A stretch of 64,000 nt of DNA from Mastigocoleus testarum BC008 (GTDB lineage Bacteria; Cyanobacteriota; Cyanobacteriia; Cyanobacteriales; Nostocaceae). Position 1 is the stretch's first letter. The number at the start of each line of letters is the position of its first letter. Where the stretch lies: assembly GCF_001456025.1 (NCBI RefSeq), contig NZ_LMTZ01000098.1:62001-126000 (forward strand), given 5' to 3'. The notes under the pieces were generated by a model. That model did not search any database. It worked only from the letters and a program-made list of their open reading frames with translations, and was not told where the DNA came from. The translations under genes were made by a program, and so were the position numbers. Below, one piece after another: positions 51,406 to 60,541 of this stretch.

Positions 51406-51853
51406 ATCAATTTTACATCAATCAGGTAGATAATTGATGTTCGGCATTTGGTAATGTAAAAATACCACGAAAAAATATTACCAAAAATTTCCAAACTACA
51501 TACAGTTAAAGCTATATACAGTCAAAACTACATACAGTCAAAAATTTTGATTGTCCTTATTTGGGGATTTGAGTAATAGCCATCGCAGAAGTAAAAAGAG
51601 TGTTCTCAGTTATACTCTTGGATTTCAGTTAGTATTTACTAGAACTTACAAACTGATAATATATTTGTATTGTTGGTATTTCAGGTTACCATCAGTATTA
51701 CTTTAAGGAAATAGGAATCCTAAATCCTTGTTTCTTAGGTTGGGAGTGCATCAACTTGGTTTATGTTTCTAATTTCGGTTTGTGTAAGAAATTAATGTAG
51801 CGCTTCGAGGCAAAGATTATTTAAGCATCAATAGCCTCTAATTTTATAACAAC
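51406..51853. other. Spacer upstream of the TauE/SafE-haem fusion gene
   Basis: 448 nt with three direct repeats of 16 nt at 51496-51543. The rest is AT-rich and shows no gene. Confidence 0.5.
51496..51543. repeat. Three 16-nt direct repeats
   Basis: Units at 51496-51511, 51512-51527 and 51528-51543 share the consensus CTACATACAGTCAAAA, with two or three changes in the first two. Equal spacing of 16 nt and location 310 nt before a gene make them a candidate regulator-binding array. Confidence 0.75.
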
Positions 51854-53080
51854 ATGATGCTAAATTTACTACTCATTATGACCCTGGGTTTTCTAGGTAG
51901 CTTTGGACACTGCTTGGGGATGTGCGGTCCCTTAACAGTGGCTTTTTCTTTGTCTAAAAATCAACAAAATCCCCATTGGGTAGAACAGTTAAGGTTTCAT
52001 TTTTTGTTAAACGCAGGGCGAATATTGAGCTATACACTTTTTGGTGCTGGGATTGGAGCCTTAGGTTCAGTATTGCTCGCTGGAGGACAATTAGCAGGGG
52101 TAGGTAGTACTTTACGTCAATGGATGGCAATTATCGGTGGTTTAATGCTGATATGGTTTGGAATTCAACAAATTAAACCTGACTTTCTCCCGCGCATTCC
52201 TTTACTGCACCCAATTTTACAAGGGAATTTGCACAATCGCCTAAGTGCAGGGATGAGTAAGCTTTCTCTGCAAAATAGATGGTGGACCCCAGCCTTATTG
52301 GGAATGACCTGGGGATTAATGCCTTGTGGTTTCTTATACGTAGCCCAAATCAAAGCAGCAGAAACTGGTGAATTAGGAATGGGTGCTGCAACTATGTTCG
52401 CGTTTGGTTTGGGAACTCTACCCATGATGTTGGGTATAGGGGTCTCTACATCCTTGGTAAGTAAGGACAGACGCTCTCAATTATTCCGTATGGGTGGTTG
52501 GGTAACCATAAGTATCGGTATCATTACTCTGCTGCGAACCGGACAAACAATGGTGGACTACACGGGACACGCAGCATTGATATTTTTGGCTTTAGCGCTA
52601 ATTGCTCGTCCTCTAAGTGGTCTATGGGGTTCCCCTTTACGTTACCGACGCGCCCTAGGTGTAGGTGCTTTTGTACTTTCCCTTGCACATACTATTCACA
52701 AAGTCGAACATTCGTTTGAATGGAATTTAGAAGCTGTTTCTTTTTTTACGGTCGAGTATCAATGGGGTATTTTAGCCGGTTTAATCGCATTATTGTTAAT
52801 GGCTCCAGCTGCTTTTACCAGTTTTGATAGATTACAAAAATACTTGGGTCATTGGTGGCGCAAGATTCACTTACTCAGCGTTCCAGCTGCAATCCTAAGT
52901 GTATTTCATGCAGCGTTCATTGGTTCTCACTATCTTGGTTCTTTTGATCTCACTTGGCACAATCAGTTAGCAACTTTGATACTGATTATTGTTAGCACTG
53001 GCGTAATACTGCTGAGGAATAGATATTTTTGGTCACTTTTTGGTTTACAAAAGTTTTATGTATCCAGTAAAGAATCCTAA
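51854..53080 (+). CDS. TauE/SafE-type transporter fused to a ferric-reductase-like haem domain
   Basis: The 408-residue membrane protein has two parts. Residues 1-220 match the SafE/UreH-like group: GSFGHCLGMCGPLTVAF near residue 16 with two Cys and a His, and GLMPCGFLYVA near 155. Residues about 225-400 resemble ferric-reductase-like b-type haem domains (MsrQ/YedZ type): RRALGVGAFVLSLAHTIHKVEH, then WWRKIHLLSVPAAILSVFHAAF, with two His 13 residues apart. The likely function is metal or sulfur-compound export coupled to membrane redox, but this is unproven. It overlaps the next gene by 23 nt. Confidence 0.78.
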   Translation: MMLNLLLIMTLGFLGSFGHCLGMCGPLTVAFSLSKNQQNPHWVEQLRFHFLLNAGRILSYTLFGAGIGALGSVLLAGGQLAGVGSTLRQWMAIIGGLMLIWFGIQQIKPDFLPRIPLLHPILQGNLHNRLSAGMSKLSLQNRWWTPALLGMTWGLMPCGFLYVAQIKAAETGELGMGAATMFAFGLGTLPMMLGIGVSTSLVSKDRRSQLFRMGGWVTISIGIITLLRTGQTMVDYTGHAALIFLALALIARPLSGLWGSPLRYRRALGVGAFVLSLAHTIHKVEHSFEWNLEAVSFFTVEYQWGILAGLIALLLMAPAAFTSFDRLQKYLGHWWRKIHLLSVPAAILSVFHAAFIGSHYLGSFDLTWHNQLATLILIIVSTGVILLRNRYFWSLFGLQKFYVSSKES

Positions 53081-53756
53081 CAAAATTGTTTGTACCACCA
53101 AAATAATTCACGCAACCAAAAATATTTATACTCCATTTTTTGGTTCTGGGATTTGCTTATTTCTGATACTAACTTCAATTGGCACAAATATTACCTCAAC
53201 CTCTGCCCATAAAATTAAAACTGACTCGGAAGTCGGAGCAACATTACACATCGAACCCAATGACAACCCCAGATCTGGTGAAACTGCAAAAACTTGGTTT
53301 GCATTAACTCGCAGAGGTGGTAGAGTAATACCCTTATCAGAATGTGATTGTAAATTAAAAGTTTATAAAGAACCTCTTAAAATTGATAGTTCTCCCATAG
53401 TTGAACCAGAGCTAAGAGCAGTTAATGCTGAAAGGTATGAAGGTATACCAGGAGCGGATATTGTTTTTCCTCAACCAGGTGCGTATCAACTAAAACTAAG
53501 TGGTTTACCTACTGACCCAGGTAGCTTTCAACCGTTTGAATTGAAATTTCCTGTCACAGTTGCCCTTGGGAAAAAAGTAGTAAAAAATACAGGTGAACCA
53601 AGGATAATTCCTCAAGAAGTAAACGCTGCAGATGAAAAAGGAACGACAAAGCCTGGAGAAACAAAGACTGTTAGATTTCCGATCTGGGGTATAGGTTTAT
53701 CTGCGATCGCAGTTCTGGGAATATTATTTATTGCGTTGCAAAAAATTAAGCAGTGA
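53058..53756 (+). CDS. Membrane-anchored extracytoplasmic protein, YtkA/FixH-like (tentative)
   Basis: The ATG at 53058 is preferred to the longer TTG-started frame. The 232-residue protein has an N-terminal hydrophobic helix (about 23-45), an external beta-rich domain (ETAKTWFALTRRGGRVIPLSECDCKLKVYKEP; PQPGAYQLKLSGLPTDPGSFQPFELKFPV) and a C-terminal membrane helix (about 205-225). A CDC pair could bind metal. Overlap with the upstream fusion gene implies translational coupling, so the two products probably act together. The family label is a resemblance and not certain. Confidence 0.65.
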   Translation: MYPVKNPNKIVCTTKIIHATKNIYTPFFGSGICLFLILTSIGTNITSTSAHKIKTDSEVGATLHIEPNDNPRSGETAKTWFALTRRGGRVIPLSECDCKLKVYKEPLKIDSSPIVEPELRAVNAERYEGIPGADIVFPQPGAYQLKLSGLPTDPGSFQPFELKFPVTVALGKKVVKNTGEPRIIPQEVNAADEKGTTKPGETKTVRFPIWGIGLSAIAVLGILFIALQKIKQ

Positions 53757-53846
53757 TGGGATTGGGTATAGGAGATGAAAAAATATTAGATTAGTACCCA
53801 AAATAAAGATATGTGCTGGTCGCCAGCCCCCAATCCCCTATCGCCA

Positions 53847-54845
53847 TTACTTATGTCGCTTTTGGTGCCAATTCCAAGCGTGGGCAATAATATCTTGAAT
53901 ATGCGGATATTTGGGCTCCCAACCTAAAATTTGTCTTGCTTTATCGCTGCTACCAATTAACACTGGTGGATCCCCAGGGCGACGATCGCATTCTATAGCT
54001 TTGATATTTTTCCCTGTCACTCGCTCGGCTGTTTGAATAACTTCTTTGACAGAAAAACCGTTTCCATTACCTAAGTTAAATACAGCACTATTCCCACCCT
54101 TAAGTAAGTATTTCAAACCTAATACATGGGCATCTGCTAAATCGTTAACGTGAATGTAGTCTCTCACACAAGTTCCATCACCAGTAGGATAGTCAGTACC
54201 GAAAATGGAAATTGACTCTCGTTTTTCTAAAGCTGTTTGTAAAACTAGAGGGATCAAATGGGTCTCGGGATTATGATCTTCTCCTAACAAACCAGAGGGA
54301 TCGGCTCCAGCAGCATTAAAATAACGAAAACGTACTGATCGTAAGTCATAAGCGTTGTTAAAGTCAGAAAGGATTTTTTCTACCATCAGTTTGCTTTCCC
54401 CGTAAGGATTGATTGGGTTTTGGGGGTGATCCTCGGGTATGGGAACTGTTTTTGGGACGCCATAAGTCGCACAGGTAGAGGAAAACACGAATTGTTTGAC
54501 AGAAGCAGCTAGCATGGCTTCCAGGAGGACTAAGGTACCGATTACATTATTTCGATAATATTTTGCCGGATCTTTTACCGATTCGCCCACATAAGCGTAG
54601 GCACTAAAGTGCATTACAGCAGTAATATCTCTACTGCTGAACAATTTATCCAATAATTGGCGATCGTTTGTATCACCTTCAATTAGTTCTACCTCTAAAA
54701 CGCTTTTTACTAGGTCACGATGTCCATAGACCAAATTATCCAGAATTATAACTTTATACCCAGATTTTTTAAGTGCATATACTGTATGAGAACCAATATA
54801 CCCAGCTCCACCTGTTACCAAAATGGTAGGATTTTCTTGTGTCAT
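53847..54845 (-). CDS. galE: UDP-glucose 4-epimerase
   Basis: GalE interconverts UDP-glucose and UDP-galactose. ATG at 54845 is chosen because AAGGA lies 5 nt upstream; the longer frame adds ten weak residues. The 332-residue protein has the NAD motif ILVTGGAGYIGSHT, the catalytic Ser/Tyr/Lys in SSTCATYG and YGESKLMVEK, and RYFNAAGADPSG. It is the last gene of nothing visible: both neighbours are on the opposite strand. It would supply UDP-galactose for the polysaccharide enzymes of the window. Confidence 0.94.
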   Translation of the reverse strand: MTQENPTILVTGGAGYIGSHTVYALKKSGYKVIILDNLVYGHRDLVKSVLEVELIEGDTNDRQLLDKLFSSRDITAVMHFSAYAYVGESVKDPAKYYRNNVIGTLVLLEAMLAASVKQFVFSSTCATYGVPKTVPIPEDHPQNPINPYGESKLMVEKILSDFNNAYDLRSVRFRYFNAAGADPSGLLGEDHNPETHLIPLVLQTALEKRESISIFGTDYPTGDGTCVRDYIHVNDLADAHVLGLKYLLKGGNSAVFNLGNGNGFSVKEVIQTAERVTGKNIKAIECDRRPGDPPVLIGSSDKARQILGWEPKYPHIQDIIAHAWNWHQKRHK

Positions 54846-55095
54846 ATTTTTCCTTATAGCTACGTAGTTGCTCAATTAATTTAATTTAATTCATCAAAAT
54901 TACGGATCTAGGATTCATAAATACTAGACAGATCCTAGAGGAATTGCACTAAAATCACTACGACGGTAGTCTTTGTGTGTGAGGCGTGATGTGTTTGAAG
55001 TTAGTAAATGGTAACAAACATCATTTGCACGGAAAATAAATCCTTCGCCGAAAAACCACAAGCTGTCCGCGAAACGAAGATTTGAGAGTAAATCT

Positions 55096-55827
55096 ATGTT
55101 CGTATTACTAAGCCGGGTTTTATTGTGGCTGCTGATCGGGACCATTATTTTTTCGTTATTTCGGAGATTTTATCCGTCGGGAACATTTCTGGGGCGATTG
55201 TTACTAATCATCCTGTTAGTAGTTATTGGCTTCGCTTTCTTTGCTCCTGGCGAACCAGTGGTTTCTTCACTATGGGAAGTTGTATCTTTCCCACTTAGAC
55301 CTCTGGGGGCGGCGATTTTACTGATGATTCTTGCCTCACAGAAAATGAAGAAAGGTGGAGACATTGGCGATCAGGGAGGATATTTGGTAGGTGGAGCTTT
55401 AGCTATATTACTATTTGCCAGTACGCCAGCAGTTGCCTACTTTTTGGTTAGAGCTCCAATCGCTATGACTGGTGATACACAAATCGCTCGCCAGGAAGTT
55501 ATTCAAAATTACCAAAATGCTGTTTTTACAAATTCACCATCGGAAACTTTGGTAGCTTTTGGAAATAATACGCAAAATAATTCTGTAACTGATATAGCAG
55601 GCGATAGCATACTTACTAGTGTAGATACTGATTCTTCAGTTTTGGCCTGGAATCCGGCAAATTTGAAAGTATCGCCTTATCTTTTACAAAATCCTCAGGA
55701 AATTCGCCGTAGAGGTTTGCGCTTAGAAGATTTCGTCCCTAATGCTGAAACCTTGCAGCTAACAACCCAGGTTTGGGACAGTTACCTGAATCAGGTTTCT
55801 TTCTTCTTGCGTGGTAACCGCAACTAG
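55096..55827 (+). CDS. Cyanobacterial membrane protein, possibly a shortened YdcF/ElyC relative
   Basis: The 243-residue protein has four hydrophobic helices in the first 125 residues (VLLWLLIGTIIFSLF; LLLIILLVVIGFAFF; PLGAAILLMILA; GALAILLFASTPAVAYFLV), then a soluble tail. The membrane half resembles the N-terminal part of cyanobacterial YdcF/ElyC-type proteins, but the DUF218 catalytic region is not present; the tail is instead a short Asn/Ser/Thr-rich segment. It may be a truncated gene with a replaced C-terminus or a separate family. A perfect hairpin follows the stop. Confidence 0.55.
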   Translation: MFVLLSRVLLWLLIGTIIFSLFRRFYPSGTFLGRLLLIILLVVIGFAFFAPGEPVVSSLWEVVSFPLRPLGAAILLMILASQKMKKGGDIGDQGGYLVGGALAILLFASTPAVAYFLVRAPIAMTGDTQIARQEVIQNYQNAVFTNSPSETLVAFGNNTQNNSVTDIAGDSILTSVDTDSSVLAWNPANLKVSPYLLQNPQEIRRRGLRLEDFVPNAETLQLTTQVWDSYLNQVSFFLRGNRN

Positions 55828-55863
55828 AATCAGGAGGTCAGAAAATATATCCATCGGGGTATC

Positions 55864-55883
55864 CTGCTACGCCTTCGTAGCAG
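55864..55883 (+). terminator. Perfect 8-bp hairpin after the membrane protein gene
   Basis: CTGCTACG (55864-55871) pairs with CGTAGCAG (55876-55883) around CCTT. It is followed at some distance by several T runs (about 55896-55945) in a decayed 15-16 nt repeat (TTTTTTTAGTTCTAA). Confidence 0.7.
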
Positions 55884-55964
55884 AAAGTACTCCAATTTTT
55901 TTAGTTCTAATTTTTTTAGTTCTGATTTTTTTAGTTTTAATTTTCGCTAATTTTTTATTTTTGC

Positions 55965-55987
55965 GACATGTGCATGTACCACATGTC
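55965..55987. promoter_or_regulatory. Palindromic candidate operator upstream of ABC exporter
   Basis: GACATGTG (55965-55972) and CACATGTC (55980-55987) form a perfect 8-bp inverted repeat with a 7-nt centre. It lies 114 nt before the start of the ABC exporter gene. The two half sites each contain ACATGT. It could bind a dimeric repressor. Confidence 0.5.
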
Positions 55988-56100
55988 TGAGGCGTAATTT
56001 TCGGGGTGTATCATACCATAAGCTAGAGTTTAGTCGGAGATAGAATGTGCTCTTTTGATTTTTATCCGCCGTCAATGATAGAGTTAACACAGACTAAGGA

Positions 56101-57885
56101 GTGTCAAAAGAGACAAATTTCTATATTGCTGGAATGGCAAAATCACGACGACTTGCTACATTAGGAACCTATCTACGTCCCCATTGGCAAGAAACAGCAC
56201 TAGGAATTGTTGCTCTGCTGGCTGTCAATGGGTTGGGCGTTTATATCCCTTTACTTATTCGTGACTGTGTAAATAAGCTTTCATCTGACTTTAATTTAGA
56301 GGATATTTTTAATTATGTTGCCATTATTGCCCTACTTAGTTCGGCGATGTGGTTGATTAGAATGGCTTCGAGGATTTGGTTATTTGGGGTCGGACGCCAA
56401 GTAGAATTTGACCTCAAACAAAATATTTTTGAGCATTTATTGACATTAGAGCCATCTTATTTCGCTACAAATACTCCCGGCGATTTAATTAGTCGCGCCA
56501 CCAGTGATGTAGATAACATTCGTCGCTTGTTAGGTTTTGCCGTATTGAGTTTGGCAAATACCTCTTTCGCTTATATTTTGACTTTACCAGTAATGCTATC
56601 GCTGAGTTGGGACATTACCCTCTTCTCATTAGCGGTATATCCAGTGATGTTTTTACTGGTGCAATTATTTAGTAATCGTCTTCGGAATGAACAGCAACAA
56701 GTACAAGAAAAGCTCTCTTCTTTAAGCGATTTAATTCAGGAAGACATTAGCGGAATCGGTGCGTTAAAGATTTACGCTCAAGAAGAGAACGAACGACGTG
56801 CTTTTGCGGATAAAAGCCAAAGATTACTAGAAGCTAATCTTGATTTAGCTAGAAGCCGTAACACCCTTTTCCCAATCATCGGTGGGCTTGCAAATATCAG
56901 TTCGCTAATAATTATTTGGCTGGGTGCTAGTCGTTTGATTTCTGGAACAATGAGTGCTGGCGATCTAGTTACATTGCTAATTTACGTTCAACAACTAGTA
57001 TTTCCCACAGCACTTTTAGGATTTACAATTACGGCTTACCAAAGGGGAGAAGTGAGCGTGGATCGGATTGAGGCGATTTTAAGCGTTCAACCTAAAATTA
57101 AAGATGCTAGGAATACAGAGAATTTAGAACGATCGCAAGTTAAAGGTGAAATTTCTGCAGTTAATCTCACTTATACCTATCCTGGAGCTAATACCTCTGC
57201 TTTAGATGAACTGAACTTTACAATTAAACCTGGTGAGATAATTGCAATTGTTGGCGCTATTGGTTCAGGAAAAACAACCTTAGCCAACTCTTTACCCCGA
57301 TTGCTAGATATTTCACCCGGACAGTTATTTTTAGATGGTGTAGATATTACCAAGTTATCTTTGGGTGAATTAAGGGGTGCGATCGCCTATGTCCCCCAAG
57401 AAAGTTTTCTTTTCAGTACAACAATCAGAAATAATATCCGCTACGGCGATCCTGTTAGCGAAGAAGAGGATGTAGAAACAGCAGCTAAACAGGCTCAAAT
57501 AAGTTCTGAGATCGCTAATTTTCCTCAACAATACGAAACTGTAGTTGGCGAACGCGGTATTACACTTTCTGGAGGACAGCGTCAGCGTACAGCCTTAGCA
57601 AGAGCAATGTTAGTCGATGCTCCAGTTTTAATTTTAGATGATGCTCTTTCTAGCGTTGATAATCAAACTGCTACAGCTATCCTGAAAAATCTTTCTAAAG
57701 GTGCGCAGCGAAAAACCGTAATTTTTATTACCCACCAACTTTCTGCAGCAGCATCAGCCGATCGGATTTTTGTTATGGATAAGGGGAAAATCGTTCAAAC
57801 TGGTACGCAAGAGGAATTAATACAACAATCAGGACTTTACAGAACTCTTTGGAGTCAACATCAGGTTGAAGAGTTATTGCATTAG
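56101..57885 (+). CDS. ABC exporter half-transporter (MdlB/MsbA-like)
   Basis: A 594-residue protein with six membrane helices (about 30-320) and a C-terminal ATPase: Walker A GAIGSGKTT near 397, Q loop YVPQESFLFS, signature LSGGQRQRTALARA, Walker B VLILDDALSSVD and H loop FITHQLS. The residue after Walker B is Asp where Glu is usual, a variation seen in several exporter half-proteins that pair with a normal partner. No partner gene is adjacent, so it may be a homodimer or pair elsewhere. The GTG at 56101 lies directly after AAGGA; ATG at 56134 is an alternative. Confidence 0.88.
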   Translation: MSKETNFYIAGMAKSRRLATLGTYLRPHWQETALGIVALLAVNGLGVYIPLLIRDCVNKLSSDFNLEDIFNYVAIIALLSSAMWLIRMASRIWLFGVGRQVEFDLKQNIFEHLLTLEPSYFATNTPGDLISRATSDVDNIRRLLGFAVLSLANTSFAYILTLPVMLSLSWDITLFSLAVYPVMFLLVQLFSNRLRNEQQQVQEKLSSLSDLIQEDISGIGALKIYAQEENERRAFADKSQRLLEANLDLARSRNTLFPIIGGLANISSLIIIWLGASRLISGTMSAGDLVTLLIYVQQLVFPTALLGFTITAYQRGEVSVDRIEAILSVQPKIKDARNTENLERSQVKGEISAVNLTYTYPGANTSALDELNFTIKPGEIIAIVGAIGSGKTTLANSLPRLLDISPGQLFLDGVDITKLSLGELRGAIAYVPQESFLFSTTIRNNIRYGDPVSEEEDVETAAKQAQISSEIANFPQQYETVVGERGITLSGGQRQRTALARAMLVDAPVLILDDALSSVDNQTATAILKNLSKGAQRKTVIFITHQLSAAASADRIFVMDKGKIVQTGTQEELIQQSGLYRTLWSQHQVEELLH

Positions 57886-58081
57886 TTTGTAGCTGCGCTT
57901 TAGCGCTCATAAATTCATTGTATTTATTTGGCAGAAAATGTAACAGGAATTAGACAAAAATCAAGAAGGAAAAAGCCTCTAATCAATTTATGAAAAGGGA
58001 TTACTTTCAAAGTCAATTGCCAATTAATTTTAAGAAAGCGTGGTGTTAGCAAGAAAATAACTGACTGATATAAAACCATTA

Positions 58082-58297
58082 TTAAATAAAGATTTTAGGC
58101 TTTTTTGGAAACAAAAAATGTCTAAATTCTGTTAATAAATTCGTCGCAGGAGATGCAATACCGGACACTGAATTTGATTGATCTGAACGCCAGATTTCAT
58201 ACCTATGGCTGTATTTACCCAATGCCGGGCTTACCATAAGCACAATCGCAATCAGTGCGATCGCGATTAACTTAGTTACCCTATTGAAACGATTCAT
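58082..58297 (-). CDS. Small exported protein of unknown function
   Basis: A 71-residue frame with a clear signal peptide (NRFNRVTKLIAIALIAIVLMV, cleavage likely after SPALG) and a short mature part rich in Ser and Lys (ending FPKKPKIFI). The ribosome-binding site is weak. It lies between the convergent ABC exporter and the PBP2 gene. No family is recognised. Confidence 0.45.
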   Translation of the reverse strand: MNRFNRVTKLIAIALIAIVLMVSPALGKYSHRYEIWRSDQSNSVSGIASPATNLLTEFRHFLFPKKPKIFI

Positions 58298-58495
58298 TAT
58301 TAATATCCGATTTTAAAACACTGTCATTAAAATGTTATGCAATGTATTTTACGGGTATTAATTGTTGTCTGATGGTTTGTAATCAAAATATAAGAAATAA
58401 CTTTCAAACGATCCCATTATTTGAGATTGTATTGAGAAAATAAATTCTATATTGTTGCAGCACTGCTCTACTAAAAGCTTCAACCAAGAAACTAT

Positions 58496-60322
58496 CTAAG
58501 ATTTCTTAGCTTCGGGCTTATTATACTTATTCGGATATTTGCGCCCAAAATAATCTTTCAATACCTCTAAAACCATCGGCGCAGCAATCTTACTACCACC
58601 ACCACCAGCATGTTCCCCAAAGGCTACCACTACAATTTCCGGTTTATTATATGGAGCATAAGCACCAAACCAAGCGTGATTTGCTTTTACCCGGTTAGGC
58701 TTCCAGGCTTCAGCAGTTCCACTTTTACCTGCCGTAGCAGGAATGATTGGTTTATTTAAAATAGTACCAGTTCCTTTGGTTACAACTTGTCGCAGTCCAT
58801 CGCGGATAACCTTGACAGTGGATGGCTTCATTCCCAAAGAAGTTCGCCATTTTTCTATTTGAGCTTTATCTTCAATTAAATGGGGTTGGACCCGATAACC
58901 ATCATTTGCAGGTATGGCAAACATTACCGCCACTTGTAATGGTGTCGCCAAAAGCGCCCCTTGACCGATGGACATATTTGCTGAGTCCCCAACGGTCCAA
59001 GGACGTTTCCAGGTTTTTAGTTGATAATCATTATCTGGAACTAAACCCCTTGATTCCTCTGCTCTAAATTCAAAGCCAGTTCGTTTACCAAATCCAAATT
59101 TACGAGTCCAATCAACTAAAGTTGTACCGCCAACTCTTGCACCTACTTGATAGAAGAATGTATCGCTACTCCAAGCCATAGCGCCAGTAAAACCTAAAGG
59201 TCCAAATCCCCTATGGTTCCATTCTCCAAATCTATGTCCCCCAAAAGTAAGAGAACCATAGGTAGGTAATACAGTACGAGGAGAATATTTACCCGACTCT
59301 AAACCTGCAGCAGTGGTGACAATTTTGAATGTACTTGCAGGTGGATAAGCCCTTAACGCACGATTGAGTAAAGGATTATTACGACCCCGAAGAATATTTA
59401 GAATTTCCTTAGCTTTTACTCTCTGCTTAGTAAAAACATTGGGGTCAAATGTCGGGTAAGATACCATTGCCAAAACACCACCTGTTTTTGGGTCTAAAGC
59501 AACAATTGTCCCGTTACGACCTTTTAAAGCCTTACTAGCAGCTTTTTGGACATCCAAATCCAACGTTAGTTTAATATCATTACCAGCTTTAGCCTGCTTT
59601 TCTCCCAAAACTCTAAGCGGGCGACCTTTACCATCCACTTCAACACGTTGACCACCCCATTCACCCCGCAAATTTTTCTCAAAGGCTTTTTCTACACCTT
59701 TTTGCCCAATTACATCCCCCAGACGATAGCCTTCTTTTTTCTTCTCTTTAAGTTGCTCAGCTGTGAGTTCACGAGTATAACCTAATACATGAGCAAAGTG
59801 CTTACCGTGGGGATAAAATCGCACTGCGTCCCGGTGAATCTCAACATTCTTTAATTCGCTAGCATATTCTTTAAGTGCGGTAATTTGCTCGATAGAAATA
59901 TCGCGAGCAATTCTCACTAAAGAAGAAGAATTTGGACCTGCTTCCTCCAATTGTTTGCTAATTTCTTCTTGGGGGATTTTAAGAATTGCTTCTAATCGCG
60001 GACCTACCAGCGACCAAGATGCTGTCTTATGAGCCATTGGCCATAAGTATACGGAATGAGGGTAACGTGTTGTTGCTAACAATTTACCATTGCGGTCAAA
60101 AATATTACCCCTTTCTGGCTGTTTGGGAATGATACGAATTCTGTTAGCTTCAGCACGTTCGCGGAGGTTTTTACCTTCAAAAATCTGTAAATATACTAAA
60201 CGACAGGTAATGCCGGTCGTCACTGTTAAAGTGAATAAAACTAAAAATACAGACTGAAAACCTTTGCCAACGGTACGAGTATCCTTTTTACCACCATATA
60301 GGGATGATTGTAGTAAACTCAT
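58496..60322 (-). CDS. mrdA: Penicillin-binding protein 2 (peptidoglycan transpeptidase)
   Basis: PBP2 cross-links lateral-wall peptidoglycan together with RodA during elongation. The 608-residue protein has an N-terminal membrane anchor (about 25-50), a dimerisation domain with RGNIFDRNGKLLA, a HRDAVRFYPHG region and a transpeptidase domain: Ser in PASTFK near residue 330, SSDTFFYQ (SxD form of SxN, common in PBP2), and KSGTAE. All three active-site motifs are present. RodA is not in the window. It is divergent from potA. Confidence 0.94.
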   Translation of the reverse strand: MSLLQSSLYGGKKDTRTVGKGFQSVFLVLFTLTVTTGITCRLVYLQIFEGKNLRERAEANRIRIIPKQPERGNIFDRNGKLLATTRYPHSVYLWPMAHKTASWSLVGPRLEAILKIPQEEISKQLEEAGPNSSSLVRIARDISIEQITALKEYASELKNVEIHRDAVRFYPHGKHFAHVLGYTRELTAEQLKEKKKEGYRLGDVIGQKGVEKAFEKNLRGEWGGQRVEVDGKGRPLRVLGEKQAKAGNDIKLTLDLDVQKAASKALKGRNGTIVALDPKTGGVLAMVSYPTFDPNVFTKQRVKAKEILNILRGRNNPLLNRALRAYPPASTFKIVTTAAGLESGKYSPRTVLPTYGSLTFGGHRFGEWNHRGFGPLGFTGAMAWSSDTFFYQVGARVGGTTLVDWTRKFGFGKRTGFEFRAEESRGLVPDNDYQLKTWKRPWTVGDSANMSIGQGALLATPLQVAVMFAIPANDGYRVQPHLIEDKAQIEKWRTSLGMKPSTVKVIRDGLRQVVTKGTGTILNKPIIPATAGKSGTAEAWKPNRVKANHAWFGAYAPYNKPEIVVVAFGEHAGGGGSKIAAPMVLEVLKDYFGRKYPNKYNKPEAKKS

Positions 60323-60541
60323 AAAATTTAATGTAATGACAAGATTAGTAATATATGTATACGATTAAGCCAAGATTCCACCCGGCAGCTAGTTGAAAAA
60401 TTTTTAAAACAGTTGAAAATTATTTACAGACTAGTTAATTATTTTTGCTTAATACAGTAAATTAAAGTTGCAAATGTAGTCTGCCTAGTAGATTACAATC
60501 ACAGTAAAAATACGTAAAATAAAGCTATTTTTTTAAAGGCT

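Noticed and set aside
56101..57885. Possibility that the ABC exporter is inactive because Walker B is followed by Asp
   Set aside because: Asp at this place occurs in functional exporter halves and all other ATPase motifs are intact.
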